64,000 nt of DNA from Apostichopus japonicus (lineage: Eukaryota; Echinodermata; Holothuroidea; Aspidochirotida; Stichopodidae). Both the position numbers and the translations under genes were made by a program. The DNA lies in contig NC_092574.1 in the NCBI RefSeq assembly GCF_037975245.1, forward strand, positions 7,378,213-7,442,212, in the 5' to 3' direction. Positions within the stretch are counted from its first letter, which is position 1. Each line of letters opens with the position of its first letter. The notes under the pieces were generated by a model, which was given only the letters and a program-made list of their open reading frames with translations, made no database searches and was not told the DNA's origin. Shown in pieces: positions 14,869 to 28,309 of the stretch.

Positions 14869-16266
14869 GCGCCAGGAGTGTCCAGTTGACAGATATGGCG
14901 GATTATAAGTGGCCACTTTATTATTTATTATTATTTGTCTTCAGTCTTTTTTCAAAATGACTTTCAAGCGTTTTTTAACTTTATGTTGCTTCAGCTCTGA
15001 ACTTATCTGTCTTTTTCATCGGTTGACGAACTACTTGAAAACTTTCCAAAACTTGGCTATTATCAGACTATGTTATTCATGCATGTATGTATGTCACAAA
15101 GTCTATCACGATTTAGCTTTTACACCGAATAAACAAGATTCCCATTTCTTCCCAAAAGAAAGATGTTATTTTTCTCCTGCTGAATTTCTCAGTCTGTTGG
15201 GAATATGAGAGCTTGCAATCACACGTGACAGAACTAGATCTTTATATGTAAATTGAACATTTAGAACACCTAACTTGAATGACTGACAAATTCAAACTTG
15301 ACGTATTGAAATCAATTCCACAAATGTTTCAATCAATCTTGCATAGCCAACTGTTGGCAATCCATGAACATATGGAGGATATCATTTTCGGCAATTAACT
15401 TAGGTTGGGTAAAGTTTCGTAAAGTGACATTGATTTGTAGCTTGCATTATACTCTCTGTAGAGAGTCATTATCAATTTTTTTTCATTTTTTTTTTCGTTT
15501 GTTGGTTGAAATACTGGAAATTCTAGATTCATATTCACAATACAAATCATTTAGTCTCTCTCTCTCTCTCTGTCTGACTGTCTCTCTTTAGTATTCTCCG
15601 TCATCCGTCCTTGGCCTCTCTCTCGGAGCTAAAGTGGTCATAAATAATCCTATAATATAGCAATGTCTACCCTAGTCATTTTGCCTCAGCTGCTGTAAAT
15701 AGAAAAGAACGAACACTCAAGTATTGGTGACATTGAAGTATAACCATCAAACTCAGCATCGTGTATGTATGTTAACTCGTCTCCGGAACGTTGACCCAAT
15801 TGCAATATACTTTCCTCTCTCCGCCACCGCCACCCTTTTGTCTTCGGCAACTAAATCAATGGAAAGGATGATACAGATATTGAAAGGTGTATTTACAATC
15901 CGTGTAGTTTACTGTGTCTAAAAATAAACTAAAGATCAAATAGAAACCAAAGAAGAAAAAGTTGAGTATGAAAGAGAATTGTAGGGGTTCACACGACCTC
16001 TGAAGGGGGTCGGTAGTATATAAAGAATACTTATGAATTAAACACTGTGAAATAATTCAACCTAGATCGTAACATCTGTCACAAGATATATATGCTACCA
16101 TGTACTTAGAACAGCTTTATTGATACTTGCGGGAACAATAAAACATTAAAAGAAGCAAGCATTCACAATTCACTCTCAATGATGGGGTGTAAATACTATA
16201 AGACAGCGGGTTCTCGATAGACATTCCCTCAGATCAAATCAGGCACACGAACTATTTCAATCGGCA
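14869..16266. other. Non-coding intron 1 segment
   Basis: AT-rich sequence with a CT repeat at 15555-15580. No gene or element recognised. Confidence 0.5.
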
Positions 16267-16277
16267 AGCGATAGAAA

Positions 16278-16459
16278 TATCTCGGCCTTTTGGCTAAGAT
16301 CATGTGTAGTATCTCTTCCCTTTCGCGGGGAATGGTGATACACACCTGACGATGATCACACAGTCACAGTCCCGATGCAAGGGGTTGAGAGCGGATCAGT
16401 CGTTCAGTAGTTTGGTTTTCGTGCCCAGGTTCTTTCCTGGGTGACTTTTCTTAAAAAGT
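16278..16459 (+). mobile_element. U2 snRNA-headed SINE, copy 1
   Basis: The head CTCGGCCTTTTGGCTAAGAT then GTGTAGTATCT matches the first 40 or so nucleotides of U2 snRNA, including the branch-point-recognition GUAGUA. Beyond this the sequence is not U2: it forms hairpins (TTCCC...GGGAA and CCCAGG TTCTTT CCTGGG) and has no U2-type Sm site. It ends TTTTCTTAAAAA. A perfect 11-bp direct repeat AGCGATAGAAA flanks it at 16267-16277 and 16460-16470, the mark of retrotransposition. The first few U2 bases are missing. A second copy lies at 62735. Confidence 0.8.
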
Positions 16460-16470
16460 AGCGATAGAAA

Positions 16471-17458
16471 ATCTTCCAACGATATGCGGGCATATAATGC
16501 CTAAACCATGACCACTCCTGCAGCCCTTCCATGCATTAAATTCTGGTCGTCTGGATTGATTTCCTTGATTGGTGCCATAACCATAGATTAACTAACATAA
16601 CTTTTCAGAATACTGTTTCCTTTTTCCTAAGAGACTGACCAATTTGCTTTCAGGTCGGGGAGGGGGGAGTGGAGGGGGTGGGCGTTCAAAGAACCCAGTT
16701 GCTCTCTTCTGATTTCTTTGACACTAAAAATAGCTGCAAACATAACTTCGCTCAAACAAAATATTGGTAACATTTAGCAAGGCCTGCATCTTGTACGGGA
16801 ATTTATATATTTCTTATCAACAAATGGTTTCTTATTGACCGCTATTTAGGTAGTAATTTCGCAAATTGTTGTTACCTTTGTCCTTTTTCTCCTGTGTGTG
16901 TTTAAAAGGTGCCTGTTTGAAGTACTCTGGGAGGGGGGGGGGTATGGGGCAGTTGAAATCATGATTATACATGTCCACTGCTCATCCCAGTTTATTCCCC
17001 CTTCTCGTTGACTATCTCTTTTCCCGTCGCCCTGCTACAGTCCATAATAATAAGTTGCAAATTTGTAGAGGTTAGAGGAATGAGGGTTGGAAAAAGTTGA
17101 GAAATCACCATTCCCTATATAATAACCTAAAAAACATGACAGCTGATTCAAAGATAAACTTACGCACGCAATCTGTTTGAAGTACCTCTTCGTTTTTTTC
17201 TTCTTCTTTTTTGTAACTTCACACGCAAGATTTAGCTCCAGCATGGTTGTACATTAACCGTGTAATTGTGCAGAAAATGATGAAGTTGACTGATTTTGGT
17301 GGTAAAATATATAAGAGAACCTAATTTCTGGCTTCGCTTCCTGAGACGGCAGCTTTGATCTGCGACCAATGTATGATAACTGTTTTCGCAACCTTGTTAA
17401 CTGAGGTATCCGTTCTATGGATACTCGTCAACGGTGACATTGAGCATAGGACATTTAT
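16471..17458. other. Non-coding intron 1 segment
   Basis: Contains G-rich patches near 16655-16682 and 16930-16940. No gene or further element recognised. Confidence 0.5.

Positions 17459-17511
<53 letters not shown>
17459..17511. repeat. (TA)n microsatellite
   Basis: About 50 bp of TA lies just 5' (plus strand) of the hammerhead-bearing repeat. Confidence 0.95.
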
Positions 17512-17595
17512 AAGTTGGTTGGCGTCTATCTTGGCGCAGAGTGCTCTATGTCCGGTGGACAGAAATATATGTTGAGACTAGTGGAACACTATAGT

Positions 17596-17640
17596 AGTTG
17601 TTACTCAGAGTTTCACGCGTTGAGCGATCATCAGACAACT
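17596..17640 (-). ncRNA. Minimal type I hammerhead ribozyme
   Basis: Read on the minus strand from 17640 to 17596 the order is: stem I strand AGTTGT, core CTGATGA, stem II CGC-TCAAC-GCG with a flanking U-U, core GAAAC, a five-base loop TCTGA, cleavage triplet GTA, and the second stem I strand ACAACT. Stem I pairs perfectly over 6 bp. Stem III is only C-G plus A-U, the compact type I form described for hammerheads in Penelope-like elements and related retroelements. Cleavage is predicted between 17602 and 17601. The weak points are the U-U at the base of stem II, where G-C is usual, and its 3-bp length. It sits between two TA arrays in a repeat whose second copy (1327) has lost the core. Confidence 0.72.
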
Positions 17641-17644
17641 GTAC

Positions 17645-17764
<120 letters not shown>

Positions 17765-18181
17765 TATACTGTGTGAATGATGTGGCACATAGATTTCCCT
17801 CTCATGTACTTTTTGAAGGTCGCCTATATTTCATTTTTTTTTTGTTAACACCAAAGTACGTAGACTTTGTGACTGACCTTGTGTTACCGAAAAGCTGTAA
17901 GCAACATAATCTGCCTTCGTTAAAATTAAAAGAAATATCCATAGTTATATTATCATATGAAAGTGTACACTAACATGTTGTCAATTTTTATTGAAATCGT
18001 GTTCTTGTGAACAAGATGTTTTCCTTGATGTGTAAATGCATGTTAATTGTGATCCGTAAAGTAATGATCTTGGCGCGACCTTTAAGTTACACTTCTTCCC
18101 CTCCTGGATGAATCTGGTAAAAAATTGCCTTAAAAAAGATAACGTATCTGTGTCCTTGTTTGTTCTTCCTGTCCCATTCAC

Positions 18182-18290
18182 CTATCAGATATGTTATATT
18201 ATTCTACCAATTGAAACCAAAAGCCACCATTTACCTTTCAGACGTGTTATATTATTCTACAATTTGAATCCAAAAGCCACCAAATATAAC
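18182..18290. repeat. Short tandem duplication (about 55 bp, two units)
   Basis: Both halves contain GTTATATTATTCTAC followed by AAAAGCCACCA, with CAG at the start. The units differ at a few positions. Confidence 0.7.
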
Positions 18291-19188
18291 TGATTAGCTT
18301 GATAGTTTACTAGATATGTCTTCAAATTGAACATGGTCGGTGGAAGTGGAAGTGCATGAGGTTTTTTTTCTTTCTATTTAATATTTCAATTTAACAGCAA
18401 CTCCTTAAACAGTATGTCATACTATTTAACGTTTGGTTAGTAAGGTATTTGGTTCCCTTTCCATATAATCCATATACTGTGTATATGTAACTATATACTA
18501 TACAAGAATATCCAATCCTTTTGAAGGCATCCATAAACTTATATTAATGATGAAAACAAATTTTGTTACACATTTTGCTCAAAATCAAGTTGACATAAAC
18601 ATGTTGAAAGTATATAAAAATATGATATATATATATATATATATGTATGTATATATATATATAACTATTTATGTATGAAGTATGAAACAAACCATCAGCT
18701 CCACATGAGGTGTCTTGCAGAATTTGGACAGAACAGTGTCGCCACAATTTTGGGGAAACTGCGTTGGAGATTGGAACCCTTTTAATTCTAAGAGGAAATT
18801 AGAGAGGACCAATCCCAATATATGCGGCTAATTAATTAGCTAACACCGAGGCAAGAGGTTTTCGCGAAGTCGTTTACGATATTCCCATACTTACTTGCTG
18901 AAGGTTATTTGTTAATTAATGTCAACACAAGATTTTGTCTGGAGGAAACGCATCGAGGGACTTATACGTATTGTCAGACTTGAATTACACTTTCAAACGG
19001 AAGGGGGGGGGGGGGAGTAAATATCAATGTTTCTTGTGGCACATATTAAGACAGCAAGAATAATTTGACAGCAGGAATGAACAAGATGTATTTGAGAATG
19101 TTGGTCAATTCGGTTAGCGTGATCGACAAAGAATAGTTATAGTATAAGGAGGGACAAATGACGGCAAAAAACAAGAGGGAAGACAGTC

Positions 19189-19300
19189 ATCCCCATGGCA
19201 ACCGTTGCTATAGTTGTCTTAGTTGAATTGGTTTATAATCTTGTATCAAGGTCCTAAAAGTCCTTATTACACGACAGTTACCCCTGGTCACTATGGTAAC
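19189..19300. promoter_or_regulatory. Two possible RFX X-box-like sites
   Basis: ATCCCCATGGCAAC (19189-19202) and GTCACTATGGTAAC (19287-19300) each match the X-box pattern with two central bases. The first is followed by an inverted half site, GTTGCTAT. RFX proteins bind such sites in ciliary and neuronal genes. The pattern is loose enough to occur by chance many times in this window, so the assignment is weak. Confidence 0.25.
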
Positions 19301-21691
19301 TTGTTACACAAATACACCCAAGCGAGCGCAATCAGCTAAACTGTGACTCGGCGTCCAGGGGCACCACAGTCAGCGCAACATATACCATCCCGTTATGGTC
19401 ATCCATGATTCGGCGCACTCATAACCATATCTACAGGTTACCTTACTGTTCCCATATTGAGATTAATAGTGCATTACTGCCAGGAATACAGCGAAAATGA
19501 TGCGCGCAAAACTAGAAGACGCAATCCTGCAAGATTGCAAGTGCATGGCCTTAGCCAATTGATCAAAACGCTCTCATTTAATTTCAATAATGACAACCTC
19601 AGAAGTACCGAATAACTCGATGTGTAATAGAATTCATAGTGGTATAGGCTAAAAAAAAGGATAACCATAAAAATAAAAGGAAAAGAAAACGCACTTGTTG
19701 TTTTTAGGGACTAACAGAGATTCTTCGGGACTGTACAATTTCCATTTGACTAGACTATACCAAATAATTTAGTTTTCTTGTCTTGAAAAGACACTCCAAG
19801 TTCCATGGTTTTACTATATTTTATCTTACATTTTCTTGTGTGATATTATGTATAGATGTAGTACACGTGCGTGACATCTTGGTTTTTTTTTACCTCGAAC
19901 GTACTATCGAGGAGCTTTGCATGTCCTAAGAGGGGAAATAACCAATCGATGATACCATTGATTCGCATAAGAAGTAAGGACTATGGGGGATACTAGTCAA
20001 ACAGAAATATGAATACGATTCGTTCATCTGAGGTAGATGAATATACAGGCACATAGACTGACTTATAGTAGAGAATGTAGGTCAATTTATGAAATCTGAT
20101 ATACCTGGAAACTATACAGAAAGGACTTTTTACCAATTAACCTGAACAAAAGTCAATACGATTTTGCTTTTGAATGATACATCTCAGGTAGATATGGGCA
20201 CTGCATGTCGCCAACGGAAAAGGCGAGTCCCACGTGGTGGTTGATAAGGTAAAAGTGCAAGGCCGTTATGTCGAGGGTGAAAATAAGGAGTTTGCATTCA
20301 TTGATATATCAAGTTATCTAAATAGATTGTGCGACTGAAACAATTAGGTCGTACGTTCGATATAGGAGAATCTAGTATACATGATAACACATTATTGACA
20401 GACTGGTGCATGTGTCTTGTTACGAGGAAGGCAAACACTTCCTTAGGTTTTTAATTAATGTTACATTAACATGAGGCGTCTCTATAAGTAATAACCAAAG
20501 AAGAAAAGACTATGCATTTATACTTGCTTTCTTGTTTTGTTTTGCTTTGTCTTGTTTTGTTTTTAATTCGTGAGATTTCTTTGGAAGTTAGACTAACAAC
20601 CCAAATGCAGAAATTTAACAATAACTCAGCCTCATACGGATAACAGTACTTTTGTGAGAGAGTTAAATTATAGAGTCAGCCTTTTATTAATTTTTCGAAA
20701 AACCTTGATTATTTTTAGAAAAAAAGAAATTTGGCAGCAAAAATATTGATGATATGTAATCTGTTTGAAATGAGGGGCGATGGGGATACGAACGTATGAA
20801 ATGGGGGTGAGTGGGGTGGGGGTGGGGTGGGGTGGGAAGGGAAACACCATCCCATATACTGTATATACATACACGGTTGAAATTGTCAACCTTAATTTAA
20901 AATTGTTGGATTGAAGAGACATGATACGGAAACTACACGATAATGTAGAAACGTTACCAGGTGACACGCCGGATAAAAATCAAGTTGCAAAAAACAACAA
21001 ATATCCAAAAATCATACTAGTATTTTTTTGTACCACGTGCGTATATAGATACCATAGTCTCTCTATTGATGCTGTCTCGTCATATATTTGTCCACATTGC
21101 TTTAACAACACGTACGAGTATTTGAAATCCTTTGGCTTCCCTCTGAACATCCATCATGCTGTCAATGATCGCTTTGGTTCTTTCCTTTAGAATGAAGAGT
21201 TTTGGCAAACAACTATAAGTTTACCGAACGCCGAGGATCCGCACCCTACGCAACAACACACGTTGTATTTGATGTATTACGTCAGCCGTAGAATGTATGT
21301 TAGTCATCAATGAGAGATTCATCACTTATATATATCTATATATTTACTATAGGCTTCCTTTGATACTGAAATATTTGTTCAGTCAAATTTTCGAACATGG
21401 CAGTTTGCTATTATTATTTTTGTTGTTGTTGGGGTATAGTATATTCCTTTCTTTTTAATTTATGATATAAACTTTAACCTTTTGTCGTAAAGCTATATAT
21501 AGTTGCCTTGGAAGACGAGGTTGATTTATGCAGTTTCTATCTTTCCATGTGACACGTGTAGTCACGTGTAATCTTAGAATAGGTTAAAAAATATAGTTTG
21601 TCAGTTAAAATGACATGACTTAGACTTAGATTAATTCATGCAAAATATCAAGTCACTTGTTTTGTTTATAAAATGGATATTATACCTATCG

Positions 21692-22053
21692 AGAGCAATG
21701 TGGTCAAGTGGTAAAGGCAGTGGACATGTGATCTAAGAATAGCAGGTTCGGGCCCTGGCCAGATCATTATGCTGTGTCCTTCGGCACTTTATCTCCATTG
21801 CCTATCTTCACCCAGGTGTATAAATGGGGACTTGCGAGGTAACTTGTAAATATAGTTGTCTGCGCTGGTGTCTGGCTGCACCCTATGGGTAGTCCCCGGG
21901 GGACACGTATATGTGGTGAACTGTGGTGCCCTAGGAGACATTGATTAAATTGTGCACAGTTTGGTGTGTGGGTGTGATAAGTTAACAATGACCAGTGGTT
22001 AAGTTGTAAACTCGTGTGAGGGGGGCCTTGGTCTTGAACAAGACTGTAAACCT
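21692..22053 (+). mobile_element. tRNA-derived SINE family B, full-length copy
   Basis: The head has a box A (GTGGTCAAGTGGTAAAGGC) and a box B (CAGGTTCGGGCCCTG) in tRNA spacing. The body follows (TGTGTCCTTCGGCAC, CACCCAGGTGTATAAATGG) and ends GAACAAGACTGTAAACCT. The body matches 14630-14868. The tCCTTCGGCA...CACCCAGGTGTA style of body is common in marine invertebrate SINEs. Confidence 0.8.
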
Positions 22054-22588
22054 TCAACTTTTACTTTTAACTTTCTAAATTGATACACACTTAACTTTAC
22101 ACAGCCAACATCCGTGTGATGAATAATAGCATGTCGCTTGTGGATTTGCATACGTTGCTTGTTAAAACAAACAAAAATTGGACCTTTGAAGGGATGCACG
22201 GGTTGCAGACACTGAAAGACTTATATGAAAATTTAAAAAAATATTCCAGACTTTCAAATGACAAGATCATATCGATATCTTGTCCCTCACTGGAGACATG
22301 ATCGATGGAATGTAAATTTTTTTGATTGGCTAAGCTTTTCCGTTACTCCAGGAAGTGGATCATATAGTAGGTCGTCTCTGACGTCATGTCATGTGATTAA
22401 ATGTTCTTCATAAGATAAGATTTAGGGTCAATTGTAATCGTCTGGATAATTTATCCTTGAAATCTGATATACATTTGGAATGTTTACTTACCTTTGTTCT
22501 CTGTAGTAGAATTTCATCAAAAATGCAACTTTTTTTGTAGAATTATTATTTTCCTCTGTGGATAACATATTGAAATATTATATCTATG
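22054..22588. other. Non-coding intron 1 segment
   Basis: No gene or element recognised. Confidence 0.5.
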
Positions 22589-23408
<820 letters not shown>

Positions 23409-24099
23409 TATGTCTATCTATATATATGTCTATATATATGTATATATTTATATATATATTTATATGTATATAAAAACATATATATAATATATATATATAC
23501 CCATAGTTCATTTTCGGCATCAACTTCAGTTTCCAGAATGTATTAAATATAGAATAAGATACATCATTGCCAACAGTCTATACGCCTCACCTTAATCTTT
23601 GGACCGTCACTCATGTGTATGCCGGTAAACCTGTACTTGAAACCATAAAAGAAAGATAGGTATTTTGCTGTTCTATGTATCTAGGCCTACGTAGACCAGT
23701 ACAACTCGTTAACAGACTCAATCTCTCGTTACTCCACCTGAATGATGACACATATATTCTATTTCAGAGCAAGGAGGAACTAGACGGAGAGTGTTCATGC
23801 AATGCATCTTTCGAGTTAGCCTGTGTCATTTTTCATATAGACGCTGACGTTGTCTGTCATACACCTCGTATAATTGCTTGCCTCCTATATTCCTCATCTT
23901 TATCATCGGATGAAACCTCGACAATGTAAGATGAATGACTCTCAATTTGTCTTGTGGAACTAGACAAACTTCCTGTAAAAACATTGTTACAGTCAATATG
24001 TGATAGACTTACCTTGTCTTCATTCTCAACCTACGATCGTTTGGTTTGGACAGAAAATATTTTCGCGTCACGGAATTTTCACCCGTGGATGATTAAGTA

Positions 24100-24179
<80 letters not shown>

Positions 24180-24328
24180 CGCATATATATAGCGCATATA
24201 TATAGCGCATATATATAGCGCATATATATATATATATAGCGCATATATAGCGCATATATATAGCGCATATATATAGCGCATATATATAGCGCATATATAT
24301 ATAGCGCATATATATAGCGCATATATAT

Positions 24329-24380
<52 letters not shown>

Positions 24381-24535
24381 CGCATATATATATATATATA
24401 GCGCATATATATAGCGCATATATATATATATAGTAATATATATAGTAATATATATAGTAATATATATATAGTAATATATGTAGTTATATATATAGTAATA
24501 TATATAGTAATATATAAAGTAATATATATAGTAAA
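24100..24535. repeat. GCGCAT-TA minisatellite and (TAG)TAATATA array
   Basis: Units of TATATATAGCGCA with a variable number of TA recur about 14 times between 24175 and 24420. They are followed by about eight TATATATAGTAA units to 24535. The regular insertion of GCGC into TA DNA creates repeated self-complementary segments. Confidence 0.92.
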
Positions 24536-24542
24536 TGAGTTG

Positions 24543-24682
24543 TTTACACATATATTAACTGCGCATCTGAACGCGTGCCTTCGTCGCATAAGTCCAGTTC
24601 GTCCCAAAACTCCCTGTCTGGCCCAATTAAGCCCCCCCCCCCCCTCCCCTCTCAAAAAAAAACCCCCGTGCATCCGGCACTG
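24543..24682 (-). mobile_element. Possible hAT-type relic (one end)
   Basis: On the minus strand the segment begins CAGTGCCGGATGCACGGGGG, which has the CAGTG start and G-rich subterminal region of hAT ends. No partner end or target duplication was found, and the other side runs into the minisatellite. Confidence 0.3.
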
Positions 24683-27600
24683 ATTCCCTCAGTTTCTTTT
24701 CCCTGTTAATAGCTGGATAAAAGGATGTTTTTTTGTGTGTGTATATTTCCCGTAATCATAAGCAGGTAGTCCCTATACTTGACTCATAACCAATCATGAA
24801 TCTTTTTCACCCTCCGTGTTTTTGACCCCCTTCAAAAAATACTTCAGATCAGATGTTTAATTAAAATACTCCATATGTTCTTTTAAGCCAACCTGTCTTT
24901 GACTATTAATTTAATGCCGGAAATTACGAACCTCTTGTCGAAATAGGGAATAGATTTACAATCGCGATCAAATTTCACTGACGATTATATTTCAATCCTC
25001 GATCTATTTTATTTTTTAATCTTTTTAAAGTACAATTTTCACTGTAAGAGTAATTTGAAAATATGGAATTATTCTCTTCAAACCTTGAACGAAGTATACT
25101 TTGGTGTATTACTTGCTCCCCTAAGTTTAAATAGGATTTCGCTAAAGTGGCTCTACAGTAGTTTCAGATCACTAGATAAAACGTTTTCGTTCTATGAGTT
25201 AAACTGACAGCAACAACCAAAATTTAGAAATCCTCAACGACGTAAATTTGGCGATAAGAGATCTCCAATATAATCACTGTAAAATTAAAGCAATAATTAA
25301 CTTTATTTTAATTATTCGTTTGGTTAATTATAAAAAAAACAAATATGTCAGCTTTATCAGTTAGAAAATCTTTCAATAAGTTGATTTCAGTAAATGAAGG
25401 CAGGGGAAAATTAATTAGGAATTTCCATATACGTCAATGCAAAAATTATCAGTAACTTTGTTTGGCTGTAAAGTTTTACTGTATCAAAATCCTTCATGTT
25501 TTAAGGTAACCCGAAACTATATTTTGTACATGTATTTTTTTTTTTTGCTTCAAGACTTTGTCTTTAACCATATCTAGACTCTAAACCTTTATACGAGAAT
25601 TCTCTCGCGCAGTCGCGACAACAGGAAAAAAAGTCGAACATCCACATAACACAGCTGTCGTACTTATTTCAAAACCCTCTTCTATTACTTATGTAAATCA
25701 TATCGTCTTAACCTGCTCTGACATTTTAGAGAGATCTTTGTTTAGATAAGTCGACTTCAAATGTCTGTGGTGACTCTTGGTGAGTAATTTTCTAAGTGCT
25801 TAGCAAGATGACGATTTGGGTTGACCTACGACAGGGAGAAAAAAAAATGAAGGAACGAGAAAGCAAGAATAAATTCAGCTTCATATTAGACCTAATTATA
25901 CACATTCAAACCGTCATATTAGTACTTGGAGGAAATTTTGGCACGTTTTGAATAATCAGTGGAAAGTATGAGTGGAATATATATATATCTATATATATAT
26001 AAACGTTTGCAAGATGTAAAGTTTTAACGATGTTTTTCGCTAATTAGATATTTTACAGGGTATTACTTTGTAAAATGAATAAAGTATACTTTTCTTTTCG
26101 TCCCGAAGGTTTTCCATTTTCTATCTTTAGGGAACCTCCTATGATATTAAAGCGAAATAGGATTGACAATTTCCGGTGTAAAGATTATTTAAAATTAACC
26201 GCCGTATTGTTCCATATAGGTTATTATATATTCATAATGAAAAATATCAAAACATAATGGAAAGTCCATATAGGAATTTCTCAAATTGGCTCTTTTCACG
26301 AGATTTAAGGAAAGAAAATAAATAAACATTACAAATAATTGACGAGAAATATATATGATCAATTTGTTCCCTTTCAATTTCAGGGAAGATCGTACTATTA
26401 TATAGGCCTATACTACTTTACCGGTCGGAACGAACTTGTTAGTAAACTATACTCCGAGTCCCTCTAGCCGTCAGTCAAACTGCTGAATATTAAAGACGAA
26501 AAGGGCAAGTCTAGTTCTCAAAAAGAGGGACGGTGTACCTGGGGTCGATAAAGCCGACTCCCTTAAAGGGGAGCTGGGGGAATCCGCCCTTCTCCCCCCC
26601 CCCACCCAACCCTACACCTTCCCACACACAACAAAAGTCAAATGTTGGATTTTGGGGCATATGCAGACTTCTTATGATTTTTGGGGTACGGTTGAAGAAT
26701 TTTTGCAGAGGGGCGGGTGGGGTTGTGGTGGGTGGGGGTAATGAGGGAGGGGACGAGTATGAAAAACTCTCTGAACGCCATATTTACTAGTTTACTAGTG
26801 TCATTTCTCAATGGCTTGATAAAACTATGACCCAATATTTTTTTCAAAATTAGTTTTTCAGATTCGTTACCTATACCGGTAATATAGATATCCGATTTTT
26901 TAGGACATTCACGTCTGTTTTAAGATGAAGTCATGTAAAAATGTGCTCCAGTAATCCAGATAAGTCAATCAATATAAAGACCAGATTTGAATTATTACCT
27001 GTTATATCTGTCTTCGGATCTTGCCGGTAATTATTAGTACTGAGATTACAATATCATAATTATATCCCGGTTAAAGTTTCAGCTAGTTCATTCCACATCG
27101 TTACACATATATAGTTTGACATTTTCCAATATTTTGGGGGTTTTTTCATGTATTTTACGCTCTATTTTGTTCCCTTGATTAATCACTTTGTTTTCATTCT
27201 CCTTTCCTTAACATTTTTTTCTTCTTCAGTTGAACTAATATAAGGCATTCAATATATAATTAAGGTAACCCTTGTGTATATATCTTTGTATGAGCTCATA
27301 TTCTTCTTGGATGTTTGCGTACTTATGCAAATACTGAACTTGATCAAGTCAACTGCGTCGATGTGTTGCAGTAAGAAGTCATATTAAGTGGCGCCCAAAC
27401 TCACTCGCTCCTTTTCTCTCCTTACTGAAAAGTAGGTCACTTTCTTTGCCTGCCAAAAAAAAAGCCCTGTTTCTCTAGTGTGGGTGCACAATTATATCCC
27501 AGAAGCGAAGGCACAGAATTTTCGTTTTAATTTAAACAATCTAATATATTTCATGCAAATAGCTAATTAACGTGATTAAGGAGTTTTTTTTACCTTTTGT

Positions 27601-28266
27601 TTTGTTTTTGTGAGGGGAAATACGTTACTGTCGCTCTGAGGACATGAAAGGTAACTGTATTTGTTCTCATGAAAGGAAGAAAAGGGTGAAATGAATTTAT
27701 TTTTGGCAATGTATACTCTGGTTTATTGAAACTAAACCATACGTTGCTAGAAGGCCTTTAAATATAATTTGGTGCATGCATACAGTGCTGTCAGATACGG
27801 CTGAAAAGGAAGCTGTGTAGTTCTTACGCAAATATAGTTTGCCAAGCTTGAGGTTAACAATAGTATTCATAATAGATAGGCAAAGGATAGCGAAGAAGTT
27901 ATAGCCAGCAACGGTAAAAGGTGAAATTTCGGTTAACGAGGTCAACAAACTGAGCACGTCATAACATCATCGTCCATAGCTGTCATTTATGGTTGTTTTA
28001 TTTTATTTTACTGAAACATAAACATATCTTTGAGCGCTGTTTATACGGAACGCTTAAGAACGATGTCATATAAAAGACAAAGATACCGTGCTTTTACAGG
28101 AGATGCATTTGCTGTGGCTATAGTTTCAAATGTAACAGTGAATCTCAATATTACATTTGTTGACAACTATCATAGGGTCATACAATGGATAACTTCCATA
28201 AAGTCTAGCTCGCTTGGCAAATTACACGCTAAAGAAATAAAAAACTAAGATTGTAATTCTCAAGGA

Positions 28267-28267
<1 letters not shown>
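24683..28267. other. Non-coding intron 1 segment
   Basis: AT-rich sequence with a C run near 26594-26603 and a GT/G-rich stretch at 26706-26750. No gene, RNA or complete element recognised. Confidence 0.45.

Positions 28268-28308
<41 letters not shown>
28268..28308. repeat. (TA)n microsatellite
   Basis: About 40 bp of TA. Confidence 0.95.

Positions 28309-28309
<1 letters not shown>

Noticed and set aside
23675-23929. 84-codon plus-strand frame in intron 1
   Set aside because: Not similar to any receptor segment, and the receptor's exons 1 and 2 join without a gap.
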